From Hyphomicrobiales bacterium (lineage in GTDB: Bacteria; Pseudomonadota; Alphaproteobacteria; Rhizobiales; Rhizobiaceae), in contig UBXM01000016.1 of NCBI GenBank assembly GCA_900469445.1, forward strand, positions 62,001-126,000: 64,000 bases of DNA. Direction: 5' to 3'. Of the stretch, positions 50,806 through 62,900 are shown piece after piece. The position numbers were made by a program, and so were the translations under genes. Below the pieces are notes generated by a model, which saw only the letters and a list, made by a program, of their open reading frames with translations, made no database searches and was not told the DNA's origin. The stretch's first letter is position 1; the number at the start of each line of letters is the position of its first letter.

Positions 50806-51507
50806 TCACTCATAAATGCATTTGATATATTCGCCGGAATTCTTCGCCCGGCGGTCGATCAGGGCCGCAAGGCGGCGCATGCCGCGTCCCGGCTTGTTGG
50901 CAACGCGGTTGAACGGATTGGGCAATGCGACGGCCAGCAGCGCCGCCTGGCTGGCGCTCAGCTTCGCAGCGCTCGTCTTGAAATAATGCTGCGCCGCCGC
51001 CTCCGCACCATAGATGCCCGGACCCCATTCGGCGACGTTGAGATAGATCTCCAGCATCCGTCGCTTCGTCCATATGGTATCGGCGGCAACCGCCAGCGGC
51101 AGTTCCAGCACCTTGCGCACGAAAAAGCGACCGTTCCACAGGAACAGGTTCTTCGCCGTCTGCATCGAGATCGTGCTGGCGCCACGGGTCGCCTCGCCGC
51201 CGAGAGCATCTTCCACGACGCCACGCATCTGCCGCCAGTCAACTCCGCCATGAAAACAGAACTGCCCGTCTTCCGACATCATCACGGCGCGTACCAGATT
51301 GGGGGATATGTCGTCGATATCCACCCATCGCCGGTCATAACCGCGCAGCAGAAACAGTTCCGACAGCATCAGCGTCGAGACGGGCCGCGTAAATGGCACG
51401 GCATAAACGGGAATGAGCAGATAGGGCAGAATAAGAAGTACAGCGAGGACCAAAACCGCCCGCCTTGCGACACGCGAAAGCGATCCCGCCTTTTGCCGTC
51501 GCGGCAT
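50806..51507 (-). CDS. mtgA: monofunctional peptidoglycan transglycosylase
   Basis: MtgA polymerises lipid II into glycan strands. The 233-residue protein has one N-terminal membrane anchor ([18 protein letters not shown]) and a GT51 domain: [18 protein letters not shown] contains the catalytic Glu, [17 protein letters not shown] follows, then [19 protein letters not shown]. There is no transpeptidase domain. The start at 51507 follows GAGGAACCCGCC; a TTG at 51552 is also in frame. Confidence 0.94.
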   Translation of the reverse strand: MPRRQKAGSLSRVARRAVLVLAVLLILPYLLIPVYAVPFTRPVSTLMLSELFLLRGYDRRWVDIDDISPNLVRAVMMSEDGQFCFHGGVDWRQMRGVVEDALGGEATRGASTISMQTAKNLFLWNGRFFVRKVLELPLAVAADTIWTKRRMLEIYLNVAEWGPGIYGAEAAAQHYFKTSAAKLSASQAALLAVALPNPFNRVANKPGRGMRRLAALIDRRAKNSGEYIKCIYE

Positions 51508-51691
51508 GGCGGGTTCCTCTTCCTCAGCCTGTCGGTCTGGCGTGATGTCCAAACGAAGTCCCCAAGAGCCCGATAAGCAACCCGATGTTTCATAGCCAGT
51601 ATGGCAGCGTGTGACGAGTCTTTCGCGTTAAACTTCCTGTGGGGTGGTAAATCCCGTTGCCAGCGATCTGGCGGCATGCAACACAGCGGCC

Positions 51692-52615
51692 ATGAGCACA
51701 ATCGACATCGATCAGACATCTTTCGAGACCCGACTGAAGCAGAGCGCGGCTGAAACAGAGACGCTGCTCATGAGCCTTTTGTCGGCCGAAACGCAGGACG
51801 ACGAGATCGCCAGGCCGGAAAACCTTCTCGCCGCCATGCGCCATGGAACGCTGAACGGCGGCAAACGCCTGCGCCCCTTCCTCGTCATCGAAAGTGCAGC
51901 CATGTTCGGCGCCAACCGAAAGACGGCACTGCGCATCGGAGCGGCACTGGAATGCCTGCATTGTTATTCGCTCATCCATGACGATTTGCCCGCGATGGAC
52001 GACGACGACCTTCGCCGCGGCCAGCCGACGGTGCACAAGGCCTTTGACGAAGCCACCGCGATCCTGGCCGGCGACAGCCTGCTGACCTATGCCTTCGACA
52101 TTATTTCCGCACCTGAAACGGATCTTGCAGCCGACCGGAAGATCCGTCTCGTCTCCGCCCTTGCCCGCGCCGCCGGTGCCGGCGGCATGGCGGGCGGTCA
52201 GGCGCTCGATCTGGCAGCCGAGAAGAAGGCACCCGACGAAACCGGAATTAGAACACTGCAGGCGATGAAGACCGGCGCATTGCTGCGCTTCGCCTGCGAA
52301 GCCGGCCCGGTCATTGCCGGAGCATCCGATGACGACCGCAAGCGGCTGAGGCTTTTCGGCGAAAAGATCGGCCTCGCCTTCCAGCTCGCCGACGACCTTC
52401 TCGACGTCACCTCCGATGCAGCAACGCTCGGCAAGGCAGCCGGCAAGGATGCCGGACGCGGCAAGGGCACGCTGGTCGGATTGCACGGAATGGAATGGGC
52501 TGAAAAGACGCTGAATGCCCTGACGGCCGAAGCCGTCGACCTGCTCTCGCCCTATGGCGCGAAAGCCGAAACCCTGCAGCAGGCGGCGCGTTTCGTCGCC
52601 AATCGCCAGAGCTGA
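51692..52615 (+). CDS. ispA: farnesyl/geranylgeranyl diphosphate synthase
   Basis: This 307-residue trans-prenyltransferase condenses IPP with allylic diphosphates. The first Asp-rich motif is DDLPAMDDDDLRRG (about 97-110) and the second is LADDLLDVTSD (about 235). GGKRLRPFLVIES, binding IPP, precedes the first, and KTGALLRFACEA lies between. Bulky residues before the first motif would set chain length; I could not determine the product, so FPP is assumed from length. The first ATG lacking a good ribosome-binding site is at 51692. A strong terminator follows. Confidence 0.92.
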   Translation: MSTIDIDQTSFETRLKQSAAETETLLMSLLSAETQDDEIARPENLLAAMRHGTLNGGKRLRPFLVIESAAMFGANRKTALRIGAALECLHCYSLIHDDLPAMDDDDLRRGQPTVHKAFDEATAILAGDSLLTYAFDIISAPETDLAADRKIRLVSALARAAGAGGMAGGQALDLAAEKKAPDETGIRTLQAMKTGALLRFACEAGPVIAGASDDDRKRLRLFGEKIGLAFQLADDLLDVTSDAATLGKAAGKDAGRGKGTLVGLHGMEWAEKTLNALTAEAVDLLSPYGAKAETLQQAARFVANRQS

Positions 52616-52642
52616 ACCGGACACCATCCGGCCTGAACAGAA

Positions 52643-52686
52643 AAACCCACCGCCAGCCCGAACAGCCGGCGGTGGGTTTGTTTTTT
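52643..52686 (+). terminator. terminator after ispA (bidirectional)
   Basis: AAACCCACCGCC / GGCGGTGGGTTT forms a perfect 12-bp stem followed by GTTTTTTA on the plus strand and by a T-run on the minus strand. It serves both ispA and the convergent OmpA-like gene whose stop overlaps it. Confidence 0.9.
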
Positions 52687-53344
52687 ACTGCTGCTCGATC
52701 GGCGCGATCGCCACTTCGACGCGGCGGTTCTGTGCGCGTCCATCCGGCGTTGCGTTGGAGGCAACCGGCTGCGACGGACCGAAGCCCATGGTCGAGATAC
52801 GACGCTGGTCGACACCGCGGCCACCGAGATAGTTGGCAACGGAGGCTGCGCGACGCTCGGACAGGCCCTGGTTATGCTGCAGGCTGCCGGTGGAGTCCGT
52901 ATGGCCGTTGACGTCGATATAGGTCTTGCCGAACTTGTTGAGCACGATCGCCACCGAATCCAGCGTCTGGTAGAACGGCGGAATGACCTGATCCTGGTCA
53001 GTCGCGAACGTGATGTTCGACGGCATGTTGAGGATGATGCGGTCGCCCTGGCGCGTTACCGAAACGCCGGTGCCCTGAAGCTGCTGGCGCAGTTCCGATT
53101 CCTGGCGATCCATATAATTGCCGATCGCGCCGCCGGCGAGACCGCCGATCGCGGCACCGATCAGCGCATTGCGGCCCTTGTTGCCGCCGCCGATGACGAG
53201 ACCGCCGAGTGCGCCGATACCGGCACCGATTGCGGCGCCGCCCGCAGTGTTGGAAACCTTCTGCTCGCCCGTATACGGGTCGGTCGTGGTGCAGGCAGAA
53301 AGGAAGGTCGCGGCCAGCGCGACGATGGCAAATTTCTTGAGCAT
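52685..53344 (-). CDS. OmpA-family glycine-zipper lipoprotein
   Basis: This 219-residue outer-membrane lipoprotein has signal MLKKFAIVALAATFLSAC (lipobox LSAC) and a glycine-zipper region (about 35-80; GGAAIGAGIGALGGLVIGGG, ALIGAAIGGLAGGAIG). The C-terminal OmpA domain (about 110-215) has YIDVNGHTDSTGSLQHNQGL and SERRAASVANYL, which bind peptidoglycan diaminopimelate. It resembles Pal/YiaD-like proteins. The start at 53344 follows GGGAAACG. Confidence 0.92.
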   Translation of the reverse strand: MLKKFAIVALAATFLSACTTTDPYTGEQKVSNTAGGAAIGAGIGALGGLVIGGGNKGRNALIGAAIGGLAGGAIGNYMDRQESELRQQLQGTGVSVTRQGDRIILNMPSNITFATDQDQVIPPFYQTLDSVAIVLNKFGKTYIDVNGHTDSTGSLQHNQGLSERRAASVANYLGGRGVDQRRISTMGFGPSQPVASNATPDGRAQNRRVEVAIAPIEQQ

Positions 53345-53419
53345 TCGAATCGTTTCCCGTCCTAGGTGGTCGCACTTCCTTACCACGAAATGCGGCGAAA
53401 CAAGGAAACGGGAGAGGAT

Positions 53420-54673
53420 TTACTCCGCAGCGGTCCTGTTCTGGCCGAAACGGTTCTCGATATAGTCTGCCACCAGCTGTTCGAAATCGCCGGCGATATT
53501 GGGGCCCTTCAGCGTCATCGCCTTCTTTCCGTCGATGAAGACAGGGGCGGATGGCGTTTCGCCCGTGCCCGGCAGCGAAATGCCGATATCGGCATGTTTG
53601 CTTTCGCCCGGACCATTGACGATGCAGCCCATGACGGCAACGTTCAAGGCTTCGACGCCCGGATATTTATCGCGCCAGACCGGCATGTTCTTGCGGATAT
53701 CGGCCTGGATCTTCTGGGCCAGCTCCTGAAATACGGTCGAGGTCGTGCGACCGCAGCCGGGACACGCGGCAACGACCGGGATGAACTGGCGAAAACCCAT
53801 GACCTGCAGGATTTCCTGGGCCACCTGCACTTCCTTGGTGCGGTCGCCATTCGGCTCCGGCGTCAGCGACACGCGGATCGTATCGCCGATCCCGTGTTGC
53901 AACACGTAGCCCATCGCCGCCGAAGACGCGACGATGCCCTTCGACCCCATACCGGCTTCGGTGAGGCCCAGATGCAGCGCATGGTTGGACCGTTCCGCCA
54001 GCATCGAATAACAGGCGATCAGGTCCTGAACCTGGCTGACCTTGGCCGACAGGATGATGCGGTTGCGCGGCAGGCCGATCGATTCGGCCAGTTCGGCCGA
54101 AATCAGCGCCGACTGCACGATCGCCTCATGCATGACCTGGCGGGCGGAAAGCGGCGAGCCGGCTTCCGCATTGCGGTCCATCAGCGTGGTCAGGAGATCC
54201 TGGTCGAGCGAACCCCAATTGACGCCGATACGCACAGGCTTGTCGTAGCGGATCGCCATCTCGATGATGTCGCCGAACTGCTTGTCCTTCTTGTCCTTGA
54301 AGCCGACATTGCCCGGATTGATGCGGTATTTTGCCAGCGCCTCGGCGCAGGCCGGATGATCGGCCAGCAGCTTGTGGCCGATATAGTGGAAATCGCCGAT
54401 CAGCGGCACATCCATGCCCAGACGCAGCAGGCGTTCGCGGATTTTCGGCACGGCTGCAGCGCTTTCGTCGCGATCGACGGTGATGCGCACCATTTCGGAA
54501 CCGGCCTTGAACAGCGCCGCAACCTGCGCCACCGTCCCGTCGATATCCGCCGTATCGGTATTGGTCATCGACTGCACGACGACCGGCGCGCCTCCCCCCA
54601 CGATGACCCCACCCACATCGACCGCAACGGTCTGACGGCGCGGTTTCGGATCAAAGTCGATGGGTGATGTCAT
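53420..54673 (-). CDS. ispG: 4-hydroxy-3-methylbut-2-enyl diphosphate synthase
   Basis: IspG (GcpE) carries out the penultimate step of the MEP isoprenoid pathway with a [4Fe-4S] cluster. The 417-residue protein has the TIM-barrel start [39 protein letters not shown] and the cluster ligands in ACPGCGRTT (about 305) and [17 protein letters not shown] (about 345). The neighbouring prenyl synthase lies 0.8 kb away, so two isoprenoid steps are near each other but in opposite orientation. Confidence 0.96.
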   Translation of the reverse strand: MTSPIDFDPKPRRQTVAVDVGGVIVGGGAPVVVQSMTNTDTADIDGTVAQVAALFKAGSEMVRITVDRDESAAAVPKIRERLLRLGMDVPLIGDFHYIGHKLLADHPACAEALAKYRINPGNVGFKDKKDKQFGDIIEMAIRYDKPVRIGVNWGSLDQDLLTTLMDRNAEAGSPLSARQVMHEAIVQSALISAELAESIGLPRNRIILSAKVSQVQDLIACYSMLAERSNHALHLGLTEAGMGSKGIVASSAAMGYVLQHGIGDTIRVSLTPEPNGDRTKEVQVAQEILQVMGFRQFIPVVAACPGCGRTTSTVFQELAQKIQADIRKNMPVWRDKYPGVEALNVAVMGCIVNGPGESKHADIGISLPGTGETPSAPVFIDGKKAMTLKGPNIAGDFEQLVADYIENRFGQNRTAAE

Positions 54674-54771
54674 GGTCAGGTCTCGGTGCCTTCAAGCAGA
54701 GTTGCAATTCAGGTGGCGTATGCATTGCCGCTTGTCAACCACCGAGCCGTGTCAGTTTTGCGGCATCCGCC

Positions 54772-55965
54772 TCAATGGTGCGCTCCATCTGCGTGACGGG
54801 CGAGCCGGGAAACCGCCAGAACGACGACGAGGAAACCCGACAGCGCAAGGAAGATCGACGCCAGCCCGGTATGTTCGGCAATGAAGCCGATGACCGACGG
54901 TGCAAGCAGAATGCCGGAATAACCCATCGTCGTGACGACCGAAAGTCCGACACCGGCCGCCATGCCGGGCAGGTTGCCGGCAGCAGAAAACACGATCGGC
55001 ACCATGTTGGAAATGCCGACACCGGCCAGCGCGAAACCCGCAATGGCGATGGTCGTGTTCGGCGCGAGACCGATGATCGCAAGCCCGCAGATCGCGATCG
55101 CGCCACAGATCCGAAGCGTCAGAACGGCACCCAGCCGATCACGAATGAGATCGCCGGCAAACCGCATGATCGCCATGGTGAGCGAAAAGCCGGCAAAAGC
55201 GAAACCGGACAGAGCAACGGAGGCACCGAGTTCGTTGCGCATGTAAAGCGCGCCCCAATCGAGGATCGCCCCTTCCGGGATCATGCAGAACAGCGCGACA
55301 ACGCCGATCAGCCAGGGCAGCGGCGAGCGCGGCAGCCGGCTGCGGCTCTCGTCCTTCGGCTCGTCGGGATGGGGCGCGTCATGCAGCACGATCTTCCAGC
55401 AAAGCACGACCAGAAAAGCCGCAACCAGCGTGACAATGACGGAGTGACTGAAGACGCCGAGTTTCTGGATCAGGAAGCCGCCGCTGGAGGCTCCCAGCAG
55501 ACCGCCAAGGCTCCAGAAAGCATGGCAGGATGACATGATTGCCCGACGCATATGTTTTTCGGTTGCCACCGCATTGGCGTTCATCGCCACATCCATGGCG
55601 CCGATCAGTCCGCCGAACAGGAAGATCGCGACCGCCCCGCTCCAAATTTCCCCCGTCACCGAGAGCAGCAGAAGCATGGGCGTCGCCAGCACGGCAACAA
55701 TTTTGGATACCTGGCTTGATCCGAACCGGGCGATCTGACTTCCGGCAATCGGCATCATGATGATCGACCCGACGCCGAAGACCAGGATCATCAGCCCCAG
55801 TTCCTTCTCGCTGAGACCAAGCCGCGAGGCGAATTCCGGGATCTTCGGCGCCCATGAACCGACCATGAAACCATTCATCAGGAAGAGAAGCGCAACACCG
55901 GCCCTTTCCTTGGTCACATAGGATGCAAGCGGGCGGCCTGCCTTCTCAACGTCGGACTGGCTCAT
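54772..55965 (-). CDS. MFS transporter (YbjJ-like)
   Basis: This 397-residue, 12-segment transporter shows GVALLFLMNGFMVGSWAPKI in TM1 and the loop RFGSSQVSKIVAV. GLIGAMDVAMNANAVATEKH in TM4-5 is typical of the YbjJ/fucose-permease-like group, and GVGISNMVPIVFSAAGN lies in the second half. The start at 55965 overlaps the DeoR-type regulator stop (ATGA), so the regulator probably governs this transporter. The ligand is unknown; DeoR pairing favours a sugar or sugar phosphate. Confidence 0.88.
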   Translation of the reverse strand: MSQSDVEKAGRPLASYVTKERAGVALLFLMNGFMVGSWAPKIPEFASRLGLSEKELGLMILVFGVGSIIMMPIAGSQIARFGSSQVSKIVAVLATPMLLLLSVTGEIWSGAVAIFLFGGLIGAMDVAMNANAVATEKHMRRAIMSSCHAFWSLGGLLGASSGGFLIQKLGVFSHSVIVTLVAAFLVVLCWKIVLHDAPHPDEPKDESRSRLPRSPLPWLIGVVALFCMIPEGAILDWGALYMRNELGASVALSGFAFAGFSLTMAIMRFAGDLIRDRLGAVLTLRICGAIAICGLAIIGLAPNTTIAIAGFALAGVGISNMVPIVFSAAGNLPGMAAGVGLSVVTTMGYSGILLAPSVIGFIAEHTGLASIFLALSGFLVVVLAVSRLARHADGAHH

Positions 55966-56789
55966 GAAAATGCTTCCTCTTGATGCACTTTTTTGTTGGT
56001 TGAGGCGGAGGCACCGCATCGATGCGCCTCGACACCCTGAAGAACTATTTTTTCGACCAGCGCCTCATCTGCATCGGCTTCGAGTACGAGCGACAACGGC
56101 GCTTGAAGTCCATGCACATGGAAGGCAGCCCGATGTCCCAGCTTGTCCGAAGTGACGGCGGCAAGACTGCTTCTGCTGGCAGCACAGGCCAGACGCTTGA
56201 AGGCGGCATCTTCGAAGACATCGGCAGCCAGCCCATCTTCCAGCGTCAGGCCGCAGGCGCCGAAAATGCAGAGATCCGGGTGTATCGTTTCCAGCTGTCG
56301 TATCGCGGTCAAATCGATCGCCGCCCCGACGGAAGGCTCCACCCTTCCGCCAATCACGATCAGCTCGATCCCCGATCGACCCGAGAGTTCGGCGGCGATT
56401 GCCGGCGTGTTGGTGACCGCAGTCAGGCGAAAATTCTCGGGGAGGCTGCGGGCGACGGCAAGATTTGTCGAACCTGCATCGAAAAAAACGACACTGCCCT
56501 CCTCCACAAGTTCCACGACCTTCAGGCCCAGCGCCTCCTTGCGATCCGGTTGCTCGAAGATACGCGCTCGCAGCGGAACGGTCTGTCCGCCTGGCAACAA
56601 TGCGCCACCATAAACCCGCTCGCATTCCCCGCGCCCGGCCATTTCCCGCAGGTCACGCCGCACCGTATCTTCAGAGACGCCGAACGCCAGTGCAAGATCC
56701 TGCGCCGCGACGCGCCCCTTGGCACGCAGCTCCTCTAAAATTCTCGCCTGTCTTTCACCGACAAAATGATCCATGCCGAAATCATTCAT
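55962..56789 (-). CDS. DeoR/GlpR-family transcriptional regulator
   Basis: This 275-residue regulator has an N-terminal winged helix (ARILEELRAKGRVAAQDLAL, FGVSEDTVRRDLREMAGRG; the S-E-D-T-V-R-R-D motif is the DeoR signature) and a C-terminal phosphosugar-sensing domain (VVFFDAGSTNLAVARSLP, LIVIGGRVEPSVGAA, DLCIFGACGLTLEDGL). It is translationally coupled to the MFS gene. The first Met is at 56789; codon 56774 is an alternative. Confidence 0.92.
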   Translation of the reverse strand: MNDFGMDHFVGERQARILEELRAKGRVAAQDLALAFGVSEDTVRRDLREMAGRGECERVYGGALLPGGQTVPLRARIFEQPDRKEALGLKVVELVEEGSVVFFDAGSTNLAVARSLPENFRLTAVTNTPAIAAELSGRSGIELIVIGGRVEPSVGAAIDLTAIRQLETIHPDLCIFGACGLTLEDGLAADVFEDAAFKRLACAASRSSLAAVTSDKLGHRAAFHVHGLQAPLSLVLEADADEALVEKIVLQGVEAHRCGASASTNKKVHQEEAFS

Positions 56790-56876
56790 GAATCGGCATC
56801 AATACGCAATATCGTGCAGCACACGAATTATGTCTCGATGAGTCACTGTGTCTGGCCGGGGGGCGCCCTCGCCCTG

Positions 56877-56918
56877 AAACAAAAATCGCCCCGAAAACCA
56901 ACGGGTCTTCGGGGCGAT
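56877..56918 (-). terminator. terminator after cyclic glucan synthase gene
   Basis: On the minus strand ATCGCCCCGAA pairs perfectly with TTCGGGGCGAT around a 12-nt loop, followed by TTTTTGTTTC. Confidence 0.85.
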
Positions 56919-56948
56919 GTAATCTAGACGGCTTGTTTGGCCTGCGGC

Positions 56949-59900
56949 CTACTTAGCCGACAGAAGAAACCCGCCATCCTTGTCGGCTGTCTTGCCATCG
57001 ACGGTGACGGTGCCGCCTGCGACCTTGATCGCATGAGCCTTGCCGTCGATCGTCAGTTCGGCCTCGAACCCGTCCCAGCCGGTCGGCAGCGACGGATCGA
57101 CGGTCAGGCGATCGCCATTGCGCTTGATGCCGAGAATACCCTCGATCGCCGCGCGATAGAGCCAGCCGGCGGAACCCGTGTACCAGGTCCAGCCACCACG
57201 GCTCTGATAGTCGCCGGCGCCATAGACATCGGCGGCAACGACATAGGGCTCGACGCGGTAGGTATCGGCCGCCTCGCGGGTCAGCGCATGGTTGATCGGG
57301 TTCAGGATCTGGAAGCACTTCCAGGCATCATCACCACGTTTCATCTGCGCCAGCGCCAACACGACCCAGATGGCCGCATGCGTGTACTGACCGCCGTTTT
57401 CACGGACACCCGGCGGATAGGCCTTGATATAGCCGGGATCCTGGCGGGTCTTTTCGAACGGCGGGGTGAACAGGCGGATGATACCCGCCTCTTCGTCCAC
57501 CAGCTGTTTCATCACCGCATCCATCGCCTGGTCGCGGCGATCCATCCGGCCTTCGCCGGAAAGCACGCTCCACGACTGGCCGAGTGAGTCGATACGGCAT
57601 TCATCGCTCTTGGCGGAACCGAGCGGCGTGCCATCGTCGAAGTAACCGCGACGATAATAGGCGCCGTCCCAGCCGTCGGTTTCGAGCGCATCCTTCAGCG
57701 TATCGATATGCTTCTTCCAGCGGTCCGTGCGCTTCTTGTCCTTGCGCGCTTCGGCATAAGGAATGAAGTCGCGCAGCGCCGCCGCCAGGAACCAGCCGAG
57801 CCAGACGCTCATGCCGCGGCCGGCAACACCGACACGGTTCATACCATCGTTCCAGTCGCCGCCGAGCATCAGCGGCAGGCCCATGTCGCCGGTGCGGTCG
57901 ATCGCCAGATCCAGCGCACGCGCCGCATGTTCGTAGAGATCTGCGATCTCATTCGTCACCTCGGGCTGGATGAACGCATCATGCTTCGTCTTTTCGAGGA
58001 TCGGACCGGAGAGGAACGGCAACTGCTCTTCCAGAATGGTCTGGTCACCGGTGACCGAGACATACTGGTTGATCGCGTAAGCCAGCCAGACGACGTCGTC
58101 GGAAATCGTCGTGCGCACGCCGGAGCCGTTATGCGGCAGCCACCAGTGCATCACGTCGCCTTCCTTGAACTGGCGCGAAGCGGCATTGATGATCTGCTTA
58201 CGGGCAAGTGAAGGCTCGTGCACGAGGAAGGCCAGCGTATCCTGCAACTGGTCGCGGAAGCCGAATGCACCCGATGCCTGGTAGAAGGCGGTACGGGCCA
58301 TGATACGGCAACCGAGCGCCTGATAGGGCAGCCAGTGATTGACCATGTTGTCGAGCGACTTGTCCGGAGTCGAGATCTTCAGACGGCCGGTGAACTCGTT
58401 CCAGAAGCCGCGGTTTACCGCAAGCGCACCGTCGAAGCTGACGGTCTTGAGCTCGGCGGAAAGTGCTACCGCCTCCTCCTTCGTTGCGGCATCACCGAGG
58501 AAGAAGGTGACTTCCGTTTCCTGACCCGGAGCAAGCTCCACGTCATAGGCAAGAGCCGCACACGGATCGCCGTCGAGATCGAGCGAACCGCTGAGCGAAG
58601 ACGCGCCCGTGACCGCCGCCGGCATCTGCACCGACCCGAAACGGCCGATGAATTCGCGGCGGCTTGCCGTGAAGCCGGTCGGCATCTCGCTCATGCCGAG
58701 GAAGGCGAAGCGGCTGAAGTTGATGCTGAACGCGTTGGTGGCAAACAGCGTGCCTGTCGCCTCGTCCCGCGAAGGCAGGATGAAGGGAACGGTCTTTGCC
58801 GTATTCGCACCCAGCAGCCATTCAACATAACCGTAGAGCTTGAGCTTCTTGGTTTCCGAGCCGGAGTTTCTCAGCTTCATGTGAGAGAACTTGGCATGAC
58901 GTGTCCGGTCGACCGTCTGCGTCACTTCCAGCTTCAGCCCATCTTCTTCCGAAGAGAAGACCGAGTAGCCGAGGCCGTGACGGGCTTCGAACATCACGTC
59001 CGGACGACGCGAAAGCGCGGCGAACGGCGTGTAGACCTTGTTCGTTTCCGTGTCGGAAACGTAAAAACCTTCGCCCGGACGGTTGATGACAAGATCGTTG
59101 GTCCACGGCGTCAGCTGGTAATCGCGGGAATTTTCTGCCCAGGAGAAACTGGCGCCCTCTGCCGAAACGTGGAAGCCGAACGTATCGTTGGAGATGACGT
59201 TGATCCACGGCTGCGGTGTCGACTGGCCACCATTGAGGCGAACGACATATTCGTTGCCCTCGGACGAGAAGCCGCCGATACCGTTCCAGAACTCAAGATC
59301 GGTCGGCTGATGTGGCAGCACTTCGGTCGGGGTGAAGATTTCGCCACTCAGTAGCGGACGGCGATCGGCTTCGATCTGCTGTTCCGTCGATGGCGCGAAG
59401 ATCGAGCTTGTACGGTTCAGCTGATCCCCGAACTGGCCGTTGCGGGCATGCAGCACCACACGCGACGCGGCGATGAGGCCATCGGCGCCCGAACCTTCCA
59501 GAAGGTCGCGGCGCAGCGTGAAGACATGCGTACGCCCACCTTCCTGGCCCATGCGGGTCGCCATCTGCTCGATCGACTGCTGCATGTCCTGCGCGCCTTC
59601 GGCCGCCCGCTCGTTGAAGATCACGAGATCGGTCACGACACCGCGCGAACGCAGGTATTGCTGCGCCAGGATCGCTTCCTTGGCGACCGGCAGGTCGGCC
59701 TCGTCATTGATCCTGAGTGTAACGATCGGCAGGTCGCCGGACACGGTCGATGCCCACAGGCCCGACTGTGCCTGCATGCCGGCCTGCAGCGTCTGCTGGT
59801 CGGCGCGAAGCTGCATGTCGGGATAGACGAGATAACGGGCGAGATGCTGGAAGGCGGCCGCATCCTGCGAGGTAACGCCGAGATGGCGCATCTGCATCTG

Positions 59901-62900
59901 GGTGCGTGTCCAGGCCTGGGTCAGCTCGCTCTGGAAGCTCTCGGCATGGCGATAATGTTCGATCGCCTTGTCGAGATCCTCGCGCTTCGGAGCCGCGATC
60001 GTCCAGAACACGACACTGACCTTCTTGCCGGCCGGAACCCGGACGCTGCGGCGCAGCGACATGATCGGGTCGAGCGTGAAACCGTCGGTGTTCGACAGCG
60101 ATGCGCCCGCATCGAAGGCGGCAGCCTCAGACAGCGTACGGCCGCGGCCGAGGAACTTGCGACGGTCGGTTTCGTATTCGGTCGGGCGATCCGTACCGGC
60201 ATTATCGGCGGCAAGATGCGCCACCAGCATGTCCGGCTCGCTGTGATCGCGCTTGTTGCGCCATGCACGGATCACGTCGCCGCGCTTGCCGATCTCGGTG
60301 TTGATGAACATCTTTGAGAAGACCGGGTGGCCGTTGTCGCCGTCATCACCGGCAATCACCGGCTCCATATAGGAGGTCACTTCGATGAAGCGGTCCTCGG
60401 TGCCCATGTTGAGCAGCGTCACGCGACGGCCTTCGGCATCGTGTTCGGTGCCGACGATGACCTCGACGGTGCTGGTCAGGTCGCCGACCGTCTTGTGGAA
60501 TTCGGCCTTTTCATCGCCGAACACCGCCTTGGACTGCTCGCCTTCCGCACGACGCGGCTCGGTCGTCGTCGACCACCAGTCGTTGGTTGCCGTATCGCGC
60601 AGGAAGATGAACTGGCCCCAGCGGTCTTCGGTCGGATCGGGCTTCCAGCGGGAAACGGACAGACCGTTCCAGCGAGAATAACCGGAGCCCGTCGCCGTCA
60701 TCATCAGCGAGTAATGGCCGTTGGAAAGAAGCACCAGCTCGCGGTCCTTGGTGGCCGGGCTGGTGATCGTACGGATTTCCGGACGCAGCAGCTCGCCGCC
60801 GCCGGTGCCGGGCTTTTCTTCGTGCTTGGCGCTCATCACCGGGATGTCGCGCGGCGCCTTTTCCTGCAGCAGCAGTTCGGCCGCCTCGATCACCGGATCG
60901 GCATGGAAAAGCTCACGCAGCAGGCCGTTCATCACGACGTTGGCGACAGCCGCGATCGACATGCCATGGTGGTGGGCATAGTAGTTATAGACGACAGCGC
61001 AGCGCTTGCCTTCCGGCACGCGGGTCGGGGTGAAGTCGACCGCATCGTGGTAACCATAGATGCCGAGCGCGCCGAGTTCGCGCAGTTCGGCAAGGTTCTC
61101 GACGGCAGCCGTCGGATCGTACTGGCTGGCGAGGATAGAAGCATAAGGCGCGATGACGGCGTTCTGGCCGAGACCACGCTTCAGACCCAGCGTCGGCACA
61201 CCGAAATTGGTGTACTGATAGTGCATCTGATGGTCGAGCGCGTTGAACGCCGCTTCCGAAATGCCCCATGGCGTGCCGAGACGGCGGCCGTGGTTCATCT
61301 GTTCCTTGACGATCAGGTTGTTGGTCTGGTTGAGGATGCCACCCTGACGCTCCTGCATGACGAGCGGCGGCATCAGATATTCGAACATCGAGCCCGACCA
61401 GGAAACCAGCGCACCGCGCGCGCCGATCGGCACGACGTGACGGCCGAGCTTGTACCAGTGCTCGTTCGGCAGGTCGCCCTTGGCGATACCGAACAGGCTG
61501 GTCAGGCGCGCTTCCGACGCGAGCAAGTCATAGCAGGCTTCGTCGACTTCGTTGCTCTCGACCCGGTAGCCGATCGACAGAAGACGGCGATCCTTGCGGA
61601 ACAGGAACTTGAAGTCCATCGCGAAAGCGATCTTGCGGGCGCGAACGGCAAGCGATGCCAGACGATCGCGCAGTTCCTCGACATTGCCGTTATCGAATGT
61701 ACTGTCGGCAATATGCGCTTCGCAGGCGGTCACCAGTGAGGCGGCCCATTTGGTCACTTCCTCGCTCTGGCTGGAGCGAACCTCGTGGTCGAGATTGTGC
61801 GAAAGCTTCTGGATCTCGCGGGCGAGAACCGAAAGGTTGATGATGCGGATCGAGGCGAATTCATGCTCGCGCTTGACGGCAGCAAGTGCATTGGCAAAGC
61901 CGTTGATACGCTCTTCAAGACGGCGACGCAGCGGGCGAACCGTCTTGCGATCGTCGGGAAGCGCCTTCAGCGTTTCGCCAAGAATGCCGGCAACATCACC
62001 GAGACCGTCCAGATTGCCCTGCAGATGCGCGGACGGTGCTTCCGACCACATGCGGCAGGCCGACGAAATGGCGATCAGGTGACCAGCGAAGTTACCGCTG
62101 TCTACCGACGACACGTAGCGCGGCATCAGCGGCTTCATCGTGTCGATGTGATACCAGTTGTACATGTGGCCGCGGAACTTGTCGGCCTTCTCGACTGTCG
62201 CAAGCGTCTGTTCCAGCCGCTCGACGGTTTCGAGGAAGCTGATCCAGCCGAAGTGACGCGCCGAAATGGTCGACAGAAGATAGACACCGATATTGGTCGG
62301 CGAAGTCCGCTTGGCGACGGAAGGATTGGGCTTTTCCTGGTAGTTGTCCGGCGGCAGATAGCTGTGTTCCGGCGTGACGAACATTTCGAAATAACGCCAG
62401 GTGCGGCGCGCGATCTTGCGCAGTTCGACCGACACGTTTTCCGGCACGAACAGCTTGTCTTCCGTCTCGGCCGACTGGCTGACATACCAGGCAACGAGCG
62501 GCGAGAAGATCCAGAGCACCGCAAACGGAATGCCGACGAGGAAGGCATTGTCGCCCGGAATGGCGGCGAGCAGAATGCTCAACACCGCGATTGCCGGCGC
62601 ATGCCACATGGCGCGGTAATAATCGGTCGGGCTACCCTGCGCGTTCGACTGGATCGAGGCTGCCGTCTTCCATTCCAGCATCAGCTTGCGGGAAACGAAC
62701 AGGCGATAGAGCGAACGTCCGATCGCATCCGTCATGATGCAGGCGGAATCGGCAATGAAGACGATACGAAGAGCAACCTGCGCATTGGTCGAGCGAACGT
62801 CGGACCAGACGGAGTAGAAATGCGCCTTGGCGACATTATCGCTGGAGCGCGGCAGAAGGTTGGTCAGAAGCGAGATCGTCGGAGCGACGAACAGCGAGAA